The notes under the pieces were generated by a model, which saw nothing but the letters and a program-made list of their open reading frames with translations, was not told the DNA's origin and searched no databases. A stretch of 35,769 nucleotides of DNA from an uncultured Flavonifractor sp. Lineage in GTDB: Bacteria > Bacillota > Clostridia > Oscillospirales > Oscillospiraceae. The translations under genes and the position numbers were made by a program. This document shows, piece after piece, positions 1 to 5,935 of the stretch (position 1 is the first letter of the stretch; each line of letters starts with the position of its first letter). The stretch spans positions 1 to 35,769 of the forward strand of contig CANDFO010000020.1 of assembly GCA_947384055.1 (NCBI GenBank). The letters are read 5' to 3'.

Positions 1-362
1 GAACTTTGCGACGACGCGGTTGGATGCCCTGCCAGAACCACGTTGTTGAACTCGGTCAGCAGCCGGTAGTCTCCCTCCAGGCCGCTGGCTGTCAACTGGG
101 GCGCCGCCTCCATCTGCCCCATGTACGCGGCGGTGGTTTTGGTGATGGCGACGGCCTTTTCCAGCGCCGCGCTCCTGGCATCTCCGGCTGCATCCTCTTT
201 CCAGTACCGCACCCCGCCGGTCTCCAGAGCGAGGCAGAGGCGCTGGCCGTCCAGCTCCACCGGCAGGAGCCCCTCCTCCGTTTCCGGCTTTACCGTGAAG
301 CCCTCATGCTGGAGGTTGAGGGTCAATTCCTGGAAATACCTGCGTTTTTCTTCTGCTTTTAT
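1..362 (-). CDS. Mobile-element-type hypothetical protein, partial, ATA at the start position
   Basis: An open frame runs leftward from 362 and off the left end, giving about 120 residues that begin KAEEKRRYFQELTLNLQHEG and include the segments YWKEDAAGD and AYMGQMEAAPQ. I recognise the style of a family of unknown function common on integrative elements and phages of Clostridia (possibly DUF6329-like; this is from memory and not certain). A very good ribosome binding site, GAGGAGG, lies just upstream, and the codon at the expected start is ATA (362-360) instead of ATG. An in-frame stop (TAG) lies a few codons further up, so no upstream ATG, GTG or TTG exists. The first usable alternative is a TTG at 326. 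The gene is therefore either started at a non-standard codon, started late, or decaying. No function is assigned. Confidence 0.6.
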   Translation of the reverse strand, partial: MKAEEKRRYFQELTLNLQHEGFTVKPETEEGLLPVELDGQRLCLALETGGVRYWKEDAAGDARSAALEKAVAITKTTAAYMGQMEAAPQLTASGLEGDYRLLTEFNNVVLAGHPTASSQS

Positions 363-415
363 TTTGATCCTCCTCGTATTCTAATGGAATGGTAACTTTT
401 TGTTCTGAAAAGCCC

Positions 416-550
416 GGCGCCTGTTTTAGTTTCGCCTGTTTTCAAAACAGACGCCTAGGGTATTGCGCTCCTGGCGTTTTTCTGGAAAAGAAAAAAGCGC
501 CGATCTATCAATTCCCCTGGAACTGATGGACCGGCGCTCAAAACAGGCGC
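416..550. repeat. Palindrome cluster with GGCGCCTGTTTT termini, MITE-like
   Basis: GGCGCCTGTTTT at 416-427 is matched by the inverted copy AAAACAGGCGC at 540-550, bounding a segment of about 135 bp. Inside are a second palindrome (CTGTTTT-C-AAAACAG, 436-450) and the long hairpin at 496-538. The termini resemble those of the element at 18183-18339 (GGACCTGTTT / AAACAGGCGC). It could be a small non-autonomous element or a relic. No coding sequence is seen inside. Confidence 0.45.
496..538 (-). terminator. Long imperfect hairpin with T-run, terminator on the minus strand
   Basis: Two 20-nt arms (496-515 and 519-538) pair with a 3-nt loop. As minus-strand RNA the two A-C mismatches seen on the plus strand become U-G wobbles, so the fold is better on the minus strand. 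The stem is followed there by TTTTTT. It would end transcription coming from the tRNA-Leu side before the gene that starts at 362. Confidence 0.6.
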
Positions 551-575
551 TTCAAAAATTTAGCGCCCTTTTTTA
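546..575 (+). terminator. Small hairpin plus T-run on the plus strand
   Basis: GGCGCT (546-551) pairs with AGCGCC (562-567) and is followed by CTTTTTT. The 6-bp stem with a 10-nt loop is weak. No plus-strand gene is evident upstream, so it may simply insulate the region. Confidence 0.35.
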
Positions 576-584
576 ATTCCCTGT

Positions 585-616
585 CACGAGGGTTCGACTC
601 CCGCCAGTTGCTTGAA
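585..616 (+). other. tRNA/tmRNA 3'-end-like fragment, possible attachment-site relic
   Basis: The segment GAGGG-TTCGACT-CCCGC (588-604) has the form of a T arm, with a consensus-like TTCGACT loop and four of five stem pairs. The following seven bases could be the 3' acceptor strand, but no matching 5' half or CCA is present. TTCGACTCCC is typical of tmRNA and several tRNAs. In mobile-element borders such 3' fragments often mark att sites. The assignment is tentative. Confidence 0.3.
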
Positions 617-681
617 AACCCTCATTTACATCTCCCGTTTGACTGCTGAAAATTTGGGGGTCAAAAACCCCAGAAACCACT

Positions 682-710
682 GATGCCGTAGGCGTTCCGC
701 ATACGGCATC
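682..710. repeat. Strong hairpin downstream of tRNA-Leu
   Basis: GATGCCGTA (682-690) pairs perfectly with TACGGCATC (702-710), and the inner bases GCG/CGC extend the stem. A second small hairpin, GGGG...CCCC, lies at 655-671. Read on the minus strand both follow the tRNA gene and may help 3' end formation, although neither has a strong T-run. Confidence 0.5.
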
Positions 711-728
711 GAAAGTGGGCATTTGTTT

Positions 729-814
729 TGGTGCGGATGACGGGACTCGAACCCGTACGTCCATGGGACACTAGCACCTCAAGCTAGCCAGTCTACCAGT
801 TCCAGCACATCCGC
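729..814 (-). tRNA. tRNA-Leu (anticodon GAG), CCA encoded
   Basis: The minus strand reads GCGGATG at the 5' end (814-808) and CATCCGC-A-CCA at the 3' end, giving a perfect 7-bp acceptor stem with discriminator A and an encoded CCA. The anticodon arm is CTAGC-TTGAGGT-GCTAG, so the anticodon is GAG (reads CUC and CUU). The variable arm is long (class II) and the T arm is ACGGG-TTCGAGT-CCCGT. It has its own promoter (838-866) and is followed by accessory DNA, so its 3' end is a plausible integration target. Confidence 0.95.
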
Positions 815-837
815 ATAATAGCATTATATCTTTGTAT

Positions 838-866
838 ATTATAGCCGACTATGTTTTATTTGTCAA
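838..866 (-). promoter_or_regulatory. Promoter of tRNA-Leu
   Basis: On the minus strand TTGACA (866-861), a 17-bp spacer and TATAAT (843-838) form a perfect consensus promoter about 24 bp upstream of the tRNA. Confidence 0.85.
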
Positions 867-948
867 CTACAAAGATTTATAAATTTTCGCCTTTCTCTTG
901 ACAAACGGCGACAAAAAGAAAAACAGGGTTCCAGAGTTGGCATGGAGG

Positions 949-1103
949 GTGTGTCTTTTGGGGACGTACTGCGAAAATCAAAAAACGTCAAGACCAAAAA
1001 ATTTTCCCGGGTTTGCGAAAGCGCCCGGGAAAATTTTTTACGAGTGGCCCTTATGGGCCATTCTTGACCGTTTTTAGACTTTCGCAGTCTGGTAATGACA
1101 CAC
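949..1103. repeat. Large nested inverted repeat (multi-branched hairpin)
   Basis: Paired blocks nest inside one another: GTGTGTC (949-955) with GACACAC (1097-1103), ACTGCGAAA (968-976) with TTTCGCAGT (1080-1088), and GTCAAGA (987-993) with TCTTGAC (1062-1068). Inside these, the 16-nt arm AAAAAATTTTCCCGGG (996-1011) pairs perfectly with 1024-1039. Its apex can form a GC-GAAA-GC tetraloop. A side hairpin TGGCCC-TTA-TGGGCCA lies at about 1045-1060. There is no ORF. It could be a structured RNA, a mobile-element end or a bidirectional terminator. It fills the spacer between the tRNA promoter and the small ORF at 1156. Confidence 0.75.
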
Positions 1104-1155
1104 AGCTCGCGAGCGAGCTATGCTGCACCCATTTTTTATTTTGGAGGGCGGTCAT

Positions 1156-1341
1156 ATGCTGAAATTTGTTTTCGCGACATCAGGTGGCGGACTGTACCGG
1201 GCGGTGTGCCGAAGCGTGGACTATGACCCGTACGAAGGCTATACGCTGGACAGCGTAACGGGAAACAGCCGGGGAACCGGGCCCCGCGGGGAGGCAGGGA
1301 CGCCGCCGGAGTGGAGCATCCTGCGGGCAGAGGAAGTATAA
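1156..1341 (+). CDS. Small hypothetical protein, 61 aa
   Basis: The reading frame opens earlier (1120), but GGAGGGCGG lies just before the ATG at 1156, which gives MLKFVFATSGGG as the N-terminus. No domain is recognised. The C-terminal half is rich in Gly, Pro and Arg and ends in WSILRAEEV. It is the first of three small rightward genes in the accessory block, which suggests a phage or integrative-element accessory protein. It is not related to anything I can name. Confidence 0.5.
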   Translation: MLKFVFATSGGGLYRAVCRSVDYDPYEGYTLDSVTGNSRGTGPRGEAGTPPEWSILRAEEV

Positions 1342-1392
1342 GCGTCAGGATCCAGGCCGACCTACCGGCTTTACGGGGAGAAAGGGAAACGC

Positions 1393-1557
1393 ATGAGATT
1401 TTGGATTGTGAAAAAACAGAGCACCGTCAACGCAATTTTTCGGGCCATTGAAAAAGGGCAGTGCGAAACGGAGGCACAGGTGGAGGCACTCGCGGCAAGA
1501 CACAACGATTGTGTTACATGGGCTGAGCCCTGGCCCGGCGAGGAGGCCGACACATGA
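1393..1557 (+). CDS. Small hypothetical protein, 54 aa
   Basis: ATG at 1393 begins MRFWIVKKQSTVNAIFRAIE, and the frame stops at TGA 1555-1557. The stop overlaps the ATG of the next gene (ATGA at 1554-1557), which indicates translational coupling. There is no strong ribosome binding site, only a purine-rich GGGAGAAAGGGAAAC. The frame is too short to recognise a family. The IFRAIEKG segment followed by an Ala/Glu-rich helix suggests a small helical protein. Overlap with a well-supported neighbour is the main evidence that it is real. Confidence 0.5.
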   Translation: MRFWIVKKQSTVNAIFRAIEKGQCETEAQVEALAARHNDCVTWAEPWPGEEADT

Positions 1558-1799
1558 TTCCAGCGGGACGAGAAAATGAGTTGCTGTTTTACTGGCAGGC
1601 GGAGACGCCGGAGGCGTGGAGCCAGGAGTGGCGGGAGGAGCTGAGCGGGGAGGAGCGGGAGCGGCTGTTTCACTTGCAAAAGGCCAGGGAAGAGCTGCGG
1701 AGGCTGGAACAGGATATCCGGAGCGCACGGCATTATTTCGGGATTGTAGAGCGGCGGGCAAAGGCAATCGCGGAAGCGGCGGAAAAGGAGGAGATGTAA
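1554..1799 (+). CDS. Small helical protein, 81 aa
   Basis: It starts in an ATGA overlap with the preceding frame and has GAGGAGG a few bases upstream. The product (MIPAGRENELLFYWQ...) is strongly charged, and its second half looks like a continuous helix or coiled coil (ERERLFHLQKAREELRRLEQ). There is no membrane segment and no motif I recognise. It belongs to the same small transcription unit as the two preceding ORFs. Its 3' end runs directly into the first TGTAACACAA motif at 1795, so the repeat array begins at its stop codon. Confidence 0.6.
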   Translation: MIPAGRENELLFYWQAETPEAWSQEWREELSGEERERLFHLQKAREELRRLEQDIRSARHYFGIVERRAKAIAEAAEKEEM

Positions 1800-1903
1800 C
1801 ACAAACGGCAGCGCCGGCTGCCGGGCAGAGTTGTGTTACAGGCGGCAGCGTAACACAGATAAGGTCCGCCGGCGCGCTGGCTGCCAAGCAGAGTTGTGTT
1901 ACA
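1795..1903. repeat. Two tandem TGTAACACAA...TTGTGTTACA hairpin units
   Basis: TGTAACACAA (1795-1804) is followed by its inverse TTGTGTTACA (1831-1840). A second pair, CGTAACACAG (1849-1858) and TTGTGTTACA (1894-1903), follows in the same arrangement. The right halves of the two units (1816-1840 and 1879-1903) are 25-nt direct repeats with two differences. A fifth copy of TTGTGTTACA lies at 1509-1518 inside the 54-aa ORF, where it forms ACACAA-CGA-TTGTGT. The array sits 80 bp upstream of the IS30-like DNA-binding gene and may be its operator or a set of transposase sites. Confidence 0.7.
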
Positions 1904-1983
1904 ATAAATGCCGTCCACAGCCTTGGGCGTGGGCGGCACTGTTTAAGGCCAAATACTTTTACGCATTGCGGAGGTGCGGGGTT

Positions 1984-2463
1984 ATGGCGAAAAAACAGCA
2001 TTATATGACGATGGACGAGAGAAGGACCCTTGAAATTCTGTATAACGAGGAAAAATTAAAAGCGCCCCAAATCGCCAGACGCCTGGGGTTCTGCCGCCAG
2101 ACGATTTACAATGAATTGGAAGTCGGCATGTATGAACACGATTTCGGCTATTACAGCCGGAAGCGCTACTCGGCGGACAAGGCCCAGCAGATACACGATT
2201 ACAACCAGACCGCGAAAGGGAGGCCGTTAAAAATCGGCAATAACCGGGCCTGCGCGGATTTTCTGGAAAAGAAAATGCTGGGCGTCCAGGACAACGGAAA
2301 AACAGACCGGCGCAAGCGCTATTCCCCCGCGGCGGCGTTGGCGGCGGCCCGGAAAGAGGGCTTTGGGGTCTCCGTCTGCGTAACGACCCTGTACAGTTAC
2401 ATCGACAAGCGGATATTCCGTAAGCTGACCAGCAAGGAGGACTTGCCCCTCTGTAAAAAATGA
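1984..2463 (+). CDS. IS30-like helix-turn-helix protein lacking the DDE domain, 159 aa
   Basis: The start ATG at 1984 follows GGAGG at 1970. Residues 1-45 (HYMTMDERRTLEILYNEE...LGFCRQTIYNELE) form the IS30-family N-terminal HTH. The C-terminal segment TTLYSYIDKRIFRKLTSKED matches the linker that precedes the catalytic core in IS30 transposases. In the family the DDE/RNase-H-like domain follows for another 180 residues or so. Here a stop codon ends the protein and no such domain is found downstream in any frame. It is either a truncated transposase or a stand-alone regulator derived from one, as seen on some clostridial integrative elements. The repeat array just upstream would suit DNA binding by this protein. 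Confidence 0.7.
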   Translation: MAKKQHYMTMDERRTLEILYNEEKLKAPQIARRLGFCRQTIYNELEVGMYEHDFGYYSRKRYSADKAQQIHDYNQTAKGRPLKIGNNRACADFLEKKMLGVQDNGKTDRRKRYSPAAALAAARKEGFGVSVCVTTLYSYIDKRIFRKLTSKEDLPLCKK

Positions 2464-2663
2464 CAGCCGGACATTTTCCGACTGTCCATTTACATATTAA
2501 AACTTGCCAATGCACAATTGAGCGAACACTTGATGAAAAAGTTCTCACTAATATGGATACAAGGGATGATAAAATGATTGAGAAATTGGTCGAACGCATA
2601 TTTTTCAGATGTGCAATTGCACATGCCAAGGGAGATATCGATGAATATTTGGTACCCTCTTAA
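2460..2663 (+). CDS. Doubtful small ORF, 67 aa
   Basis: The frame begins with an ATGA overlap with the stop of the IS30-like gene and encodes 67 residues, with a more protein-like second half (KMIEKLVERIFFRCAIAHAK). Base composition is more AT-rich than the flanks. No domain is recognised. It could be a coupled small protein or the remnant of a longer gene, and the ATG at 2552 is an alternative start. The rest of 2664-2816 shows no gene, only a small hairpin CCCCC...GGGGG near 2721-2738. Confidence 0.25.
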   Translation: MTAGHFPTVHLHIKTCQCTIERTLDEKVLTNMDTRDDKMIEKLVERIFFRCAIAHAKGDIDEYLVPS

Positions 2664-2816
2664 CCTCAGTAATGACACTGTTCAGGTTGAATTGCCATTA
2701 CTGAAAGAAGTAGCATATCGAGCCCCCTGCCTTTGGGGGAAATAGAAAAAAATGAATGGCCACTCATCCTAAAGTTTCCCATCACTTACAATAAGTCCGG
2801 CGCTACCCAAAACGTC

Positions 2817-2861
2817 CGATGCCCGGACAAGCCCTTGCTCCGCAAGGCTTTCCGGGCATCG
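2817..2861 (-). terminator. Terminator-like hairpin just after the sigK-like stop
   Basis: CGATGCCCGG (2817-2826) pairs with CCGGGCATCG (2852-2861), and an inner stem CCTTG/CAAGG extends it. On the minus strand it starts six bases after the stop codon of the sigma factor. The tail is only GACGTTTTG, so the T-run is weak. Confidence 0.6.
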
Positions 2862-2867
2862 TTTACA

Positions 2868-3515
2868 TTAAGCGCGGCGGGATACGTAGGAACGTGATAT
2901 ACCGCACTTCGCAGCAATCTCCCGCTGGGTCAAGGGTTGCTCTCCAGTTAAGCCATAGCGCAATGTAACGATCAAGGCCTCTCTCTGGTCCAGACATTGA
3001 ACTACACACCGCCGCAATTTTGCACAAGAATCCCGTGTATCCAATTCCTCCAACATATTGTCGTCTACACTGATGGTATCCATCAGCGAAAGTGCGTTTC
3101 CATCCCCGTCCCCGTCGATAGAATCAGATAGCGATACTTCGCCTTGAAGTTTTTTCTGTGAGCGAAAATACATTAAGATCTCATTTTCGATGCATCTGGA
3201 CGCGTACGTTGCCAAGCGCACATTTTTATCTGGTTTAAAAGTGGATATCCCCTTTATCAGCCCAATTGTACCGATAGAGATTAAATCATCTTGATCACCG
3301 TTAGGGGTATAATATTTTTTTATAATGTGGGCCACCAGGCGTAGATTGTGCTCAATGAGTATATTTCTGGCCTCCAGATCTCCCTGGGCGAAACGGTCCA
3401 GATAGATGCGTTCCTCTTCGGCCCTCAGCGGGCGGGGGAATGAGCCGCTGCCGCCGGACAGCCGCAGGGTAAAAAACAGGCTGTTCAGCATCAACAGAAT
3501 CCAAGCTGTCAACAT
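2868..3515 (-). CDS. sigK: Sporulation sigma factor K-like, C-terminally truncated
   Basis: The protein (215 aa) has the pro-sigma-K pattern. It opens with a hydrophobic N-terminal extension (MLTAWILLMLNSLFF) followed by GSFPRPL. Region 2 follows (ARNILIEHNLRLVAHIIKKY, DLISIGTIGLIKGI, ATYASRCIENEILMYFR), then region 4 (LTQREIAAKCGISRSYVSR). Sigma-K directs late mother-cell transcription during sporulation. The start at 3515 is set by AAGGAGGTG ten bases upstream. The protein ends SYVSRRA-stop, whereas family members continue SYVSRIEKRAL plus roughly 15-20 residues. The recognition helix is therefore altered and the tail missing. Accessory DNA begins right after the stop, so a skin-like or other insertion, or a deletion, is possible. 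Confidence 0.8.
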   Translation of the reverse strand: MLTAWILLMLNSLFFTLRLSGGSGSFPRPLRAEEERIYLDRFAQGDLEARNILIEHNLRLVAHIIKKYYTPNGDQDDLISIGTIGLIKGISTFKPDKNVRLATYASRCIENEILMYFRSQKKLQGEVSLSDSIDGDGDGNALSLMDTISVDDNMLEELDTRDSCAKLRRCVVQCLDQREALIVTLRYGLTGEQPLTQREIAAKCGISRSYVSRRA

Positions 3516-3690
3516 TTTGGATACACCTCCTTCTTTCAGCCTATTCCGCCGTTGCCTGTCTCTATGCGGCATAGGCCCTGCTGAAACTTGGAAATGTACC
3601 TGCGGTGGTCCCCGGTCTGAAAATTATTACAGAAAATTTCGGCTTTTATTTGTCGATTTTGTCAAATTTGCGAAAAGTCCGTTGGAAGCA

Positions 3691-3719
3691 TTTACGAACC
3701 TCCATGTTCGCGTTATAAT
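3691..3719 (+). promoter_or_regulatory. Promoter of the first Na/Pi cotransporter gene
   Basis: TTTACG (3691-3696), a 17-bp spacer and TATAAT (3714-3719) lie 64 bp upstream of the GTG start at 3783. The second paralog has the same TTTACG -35 box. Confidence 0.7.
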
Positions 3720-3782
3720 CTATCGTGGATGAACAGGCAGGTGCAAAGGCTTTGACAGTGATGTCAGATATGGAGGAAGACT

Positions 3783-5567
3783 GTGACGATTGTAGATGCA
3801 GCCACCATGCTGGGCGCAATTGCCGTGCTTATGTTCGGCATGTCCACCATGACGGACGGCCTGGAGAAATTCTCCAGCGGCCGGTTGGAAAAGATCCTGG
3901 AGCGTTTGACCAGCAATGTGTTCAAAGGAGTACTTTTAGGCGCGGTAGTCACCGGCTTGATGCAGAGCTCCACCGCCACCACCGTCATGTGCGTGGGATT
4001 TGTCAATGCCGGCATTATGAAATTGGAGCAGACGGTGGGCATCATTATGGGTGCCAATATCGGCACCACAATTACCGCTCAGCTGCTGAGCCTGGGGGAT
4101 ATTTCCTCCGACGCACTGATTTTTACTCTGCTCAAGCCCACGTTTTTGGGGTCGGCGCTGGCTGTGATAGGCATTGTATTCTACATGTTCTTCAACGGCG
4201 GGCATAAGCGCTTTTTGGGACAGATTCTGCTGGGGATGGGGCTGCTGTTTATTGGAATGAGCAGCATGGAGACGGCTATGCGGCCGCTCCAGAGCTCCCC
4301 GGCTTTCCAGGCTATGTTCGCCTCGTTCTCCAACCCCTTCCTGGGCGTCGTGGTGGGCGCCCTGGTGACTGCGCTGCTCCACAGCTCGGCGGCCTCGGTG
4401 GGCATCCTCCAGGCGCTCAGCGCCACCGGCGTCGTGACTTTCAATATTGCCTTTCCCCTGATCATGGGTCAGAATATCGGCACCTGCCTCACCTCCCTGG
4501 TCTCCTCCGTAGGGGCGAGCAAAAACGCTAAGCGCACCGCCGCTCTCCACCTCACCTTTAATATTATCGGTACTGTGGTCTTTCTGGTCCTCCTTTACGG
4601 CGGCAACGCTCTGTTCCGGTTTGCCTTCTGGGAGAGCACCATGACCCGCGGTTCCATTGCCAACCTGCACCTGTGCTTTAACGTGGCCTGCTGCGTGACG
4701 CTGCTTCCCTTCCACAAGCTGCTGGTGCGGCTGGTCGAGCGGATTATCCCCGGCGGAGTGGAGGAACAGGCTATGTCCGTCCTGGATGAACGTTTTCTCT
4801 CCTCCCCCTCGCTGGCGCTGGAGAAAGCCCATGACACCGTGATGCAGATGGGCTCCTTTGCCAAAGGCAACGTGGCCCTGGCCGGAGAGCTGATTGCCCA
4901 CTTTGACCCCAAAAAGCTGGAGCGCCTCAATGAGACTGAAAACGCCCTGGACAAGCTGGAAGGGATGCTGGACAACTATCTGGTAAAGCTCACCGACCAG
5001 CCCCTCTCCTCGGAGGAGAGCATGCGGGTTTCCGAGCTTCTGCACACCTTGTCGGATTTTGAGCGCATCGGCGACTATGCCGTCAACGTCTCCGAGTGCG
5101 CGGTGGTTCTCCACAGCCGCGGCCTGGTCTTTTCACCCCAGGTACTGGAGGAGCTGGAATGCCTCAGTTCCGCGGTAGATGAGACGCTGGAAAAGACTCT
5201 GTCCTGCTACCATACCCGCCGGCGCTCCGACGCCGTTCAGGTGGAGCCCCTGGAGGAGGTAGTAGACCTGATGGCGGACACCCTGAAGAACCGCCACGTG
5301 GAGCGGCTGAAGCAGGGAGAGTGCACCATTGAGATGGGGACACAGTTTTTAGAGCTTCTCATCAATCTGGAGCGTATTTCCGACCACTGCTCCAACGTGG
5401 CCCTGCGCATTATCCGGGAGACCTCCTCAAAGGACGATATCGTCCGCATTGACTCTCACACGTATATCCACAGCCTTCACCACGGGGCAGATCAGGAATT
5501 TGACCGTCTGTTTGAGGGATATCGGAAGAAATATTACATACCCATTGAGAATACACCTCAGAAGTAA
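3783..5567 (+). CDS. Na+/phosphate cotransporter family protein with PhoU-like C-terminus (copy 1)
   Basis: The 594-aa protein has two Na/Pi-cotransporter repeats. The first contains GLMQSSTATTVMCVGFVNAG and MGANIGTTITAQ (residues about 55-105). The second contains LLHSSAASVGILQAL and MGQNIGTCLTSLV (about 190-245). The paired QSS and GxNIGT motifs are the hallmark of the family. From about residue 340 a cytoplasmic helical PhoU-like domain follows (FERIGDYAVNVSECA, LERISDHCSN). The predicted role is inner-membrane sodium-coupled phosphate uptake. It starts with GTG, with GGAGGA eleven bases upstream. The next gene is a close tandem paralog. No other phosphate genes are adjacent. Confidence 0.93.
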   Translation: MTIVDAATMLGAIAVLMFGMSTMTDGLEKFSSGRLEKILERLTSNVFKGVLLGAVVTGLMQSSTATTVMCVGFVNAGIMKLEQTVGIIMGANIGTTITAQLLSLGDISSDALIFTLLKPTFLGSALAVIGIVFYMFFNGGHKRFLGQILLGMGLLFIGMSSMETAMRPLQSSPAFQAMFASFSNPFLGVVVGALVTALLHSSAASVGILQALSATGVVTFNIAFPLIMGQNIGTCLTSLVSSVGASKNAKRTAALHLTFNIIGTVVFLVLLYGGNALFRFAFWESTMTRGSIANLHLCFNVACCVTLLPFHKLLVRLVERIIPGGVEEQAMSVLDERFLSSPSLALEKAHDTVMQMGSFAKGNVALAGELIAHFDPKKLERLNETENALDKLEGMLDNYLVKLTDQPLSSEESMRVSELLHTLSDFERIGDYAVNVSECAVVLHSRGLVFSPQVLEELECLSSAVDETLEKTLSCYHTRRRSDAVQVEPLEEVVDLMADTLKNRHVERLKQGECTIEMGTQFLELLINLERISDHCSNVALRIIRETSSKDDIVRIDSHTYIHSLHHGADQEFDRLFEGYRKKYYIPIENTPQK

Positions 5568-5660
5568 CCTGCCGAGTGTTATCCCACATCCTCCCGTCTT
5601 GTTCCGCGCTATCTGTTCTCTGCTCTTTTTGCCGCAAATTCTGAAGAGCGCTGTAAAATC

Positions 5661-5712
5661 TGTTAACAGGGGTTCCCCGCGGCGCAGGCCGTGCGGGGAA
5701 CCCCTGTTAACA
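5661..5712. repeat. 20-bp perfect inverted repeat between the paralogs
   Basis: Arms at 5661-5680 and 5693-5712 are perfectly complementary around a 12-nt loop (the stem reads TGTTAACAGGGG...). No T-run follows, so it is not a classical terminator, though it may block or process readthrough mRNA. The remainder of the 368-bp spacer holds only the second promoter. Confidence 0.75.
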
Positions 5713-5848
5713 TGACCGCAGTATTCCGCGGCGGCGGTTCTATCAGGTCTCTGTCCTGCGCCGTCCAGTCCGTTCCGGCAGTTTTGACGAGGGTACTGCG
5801 GCTCTGGACGGAGATTTTGGAAGAAGTTTCAAATCTTTAAAACCCCCC

Positions 5849-5878
5849 TTTACGGTGCCCGTTTTCCGATGATATGAT
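5849..5878 (+). promoter_or_regulatory. Promoter of the second Na/Pi cotransporter gene
   Basis: TTTACG (5849-5854), an 18-bp spacer and TATGAT (5873-5878) lie 58 bp upstream of the ATG at 5936. The -35 box is identical to that of copy 1. Confidence 0.6.
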
Positions 5879-5935
5879 CGAAGCCGGAACCGGTTCCAAT
5901 TATATACTGATTGCCATCAGAACTGGAGGCAGACT

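Noticed and set aside
1795..1903. CRISPR-like array
   Set aside because: Repeats are 10 bp in alternating orientation with unequal spacing and there are no cas genes, so it is not a CRISPR.
3936..5114. 392-aa minus-strand frame across the first Na/Pi gene, and the matching frame at 5900-7096
   Set aside because: The two resemble each other only because the paralogs on the other strand do.
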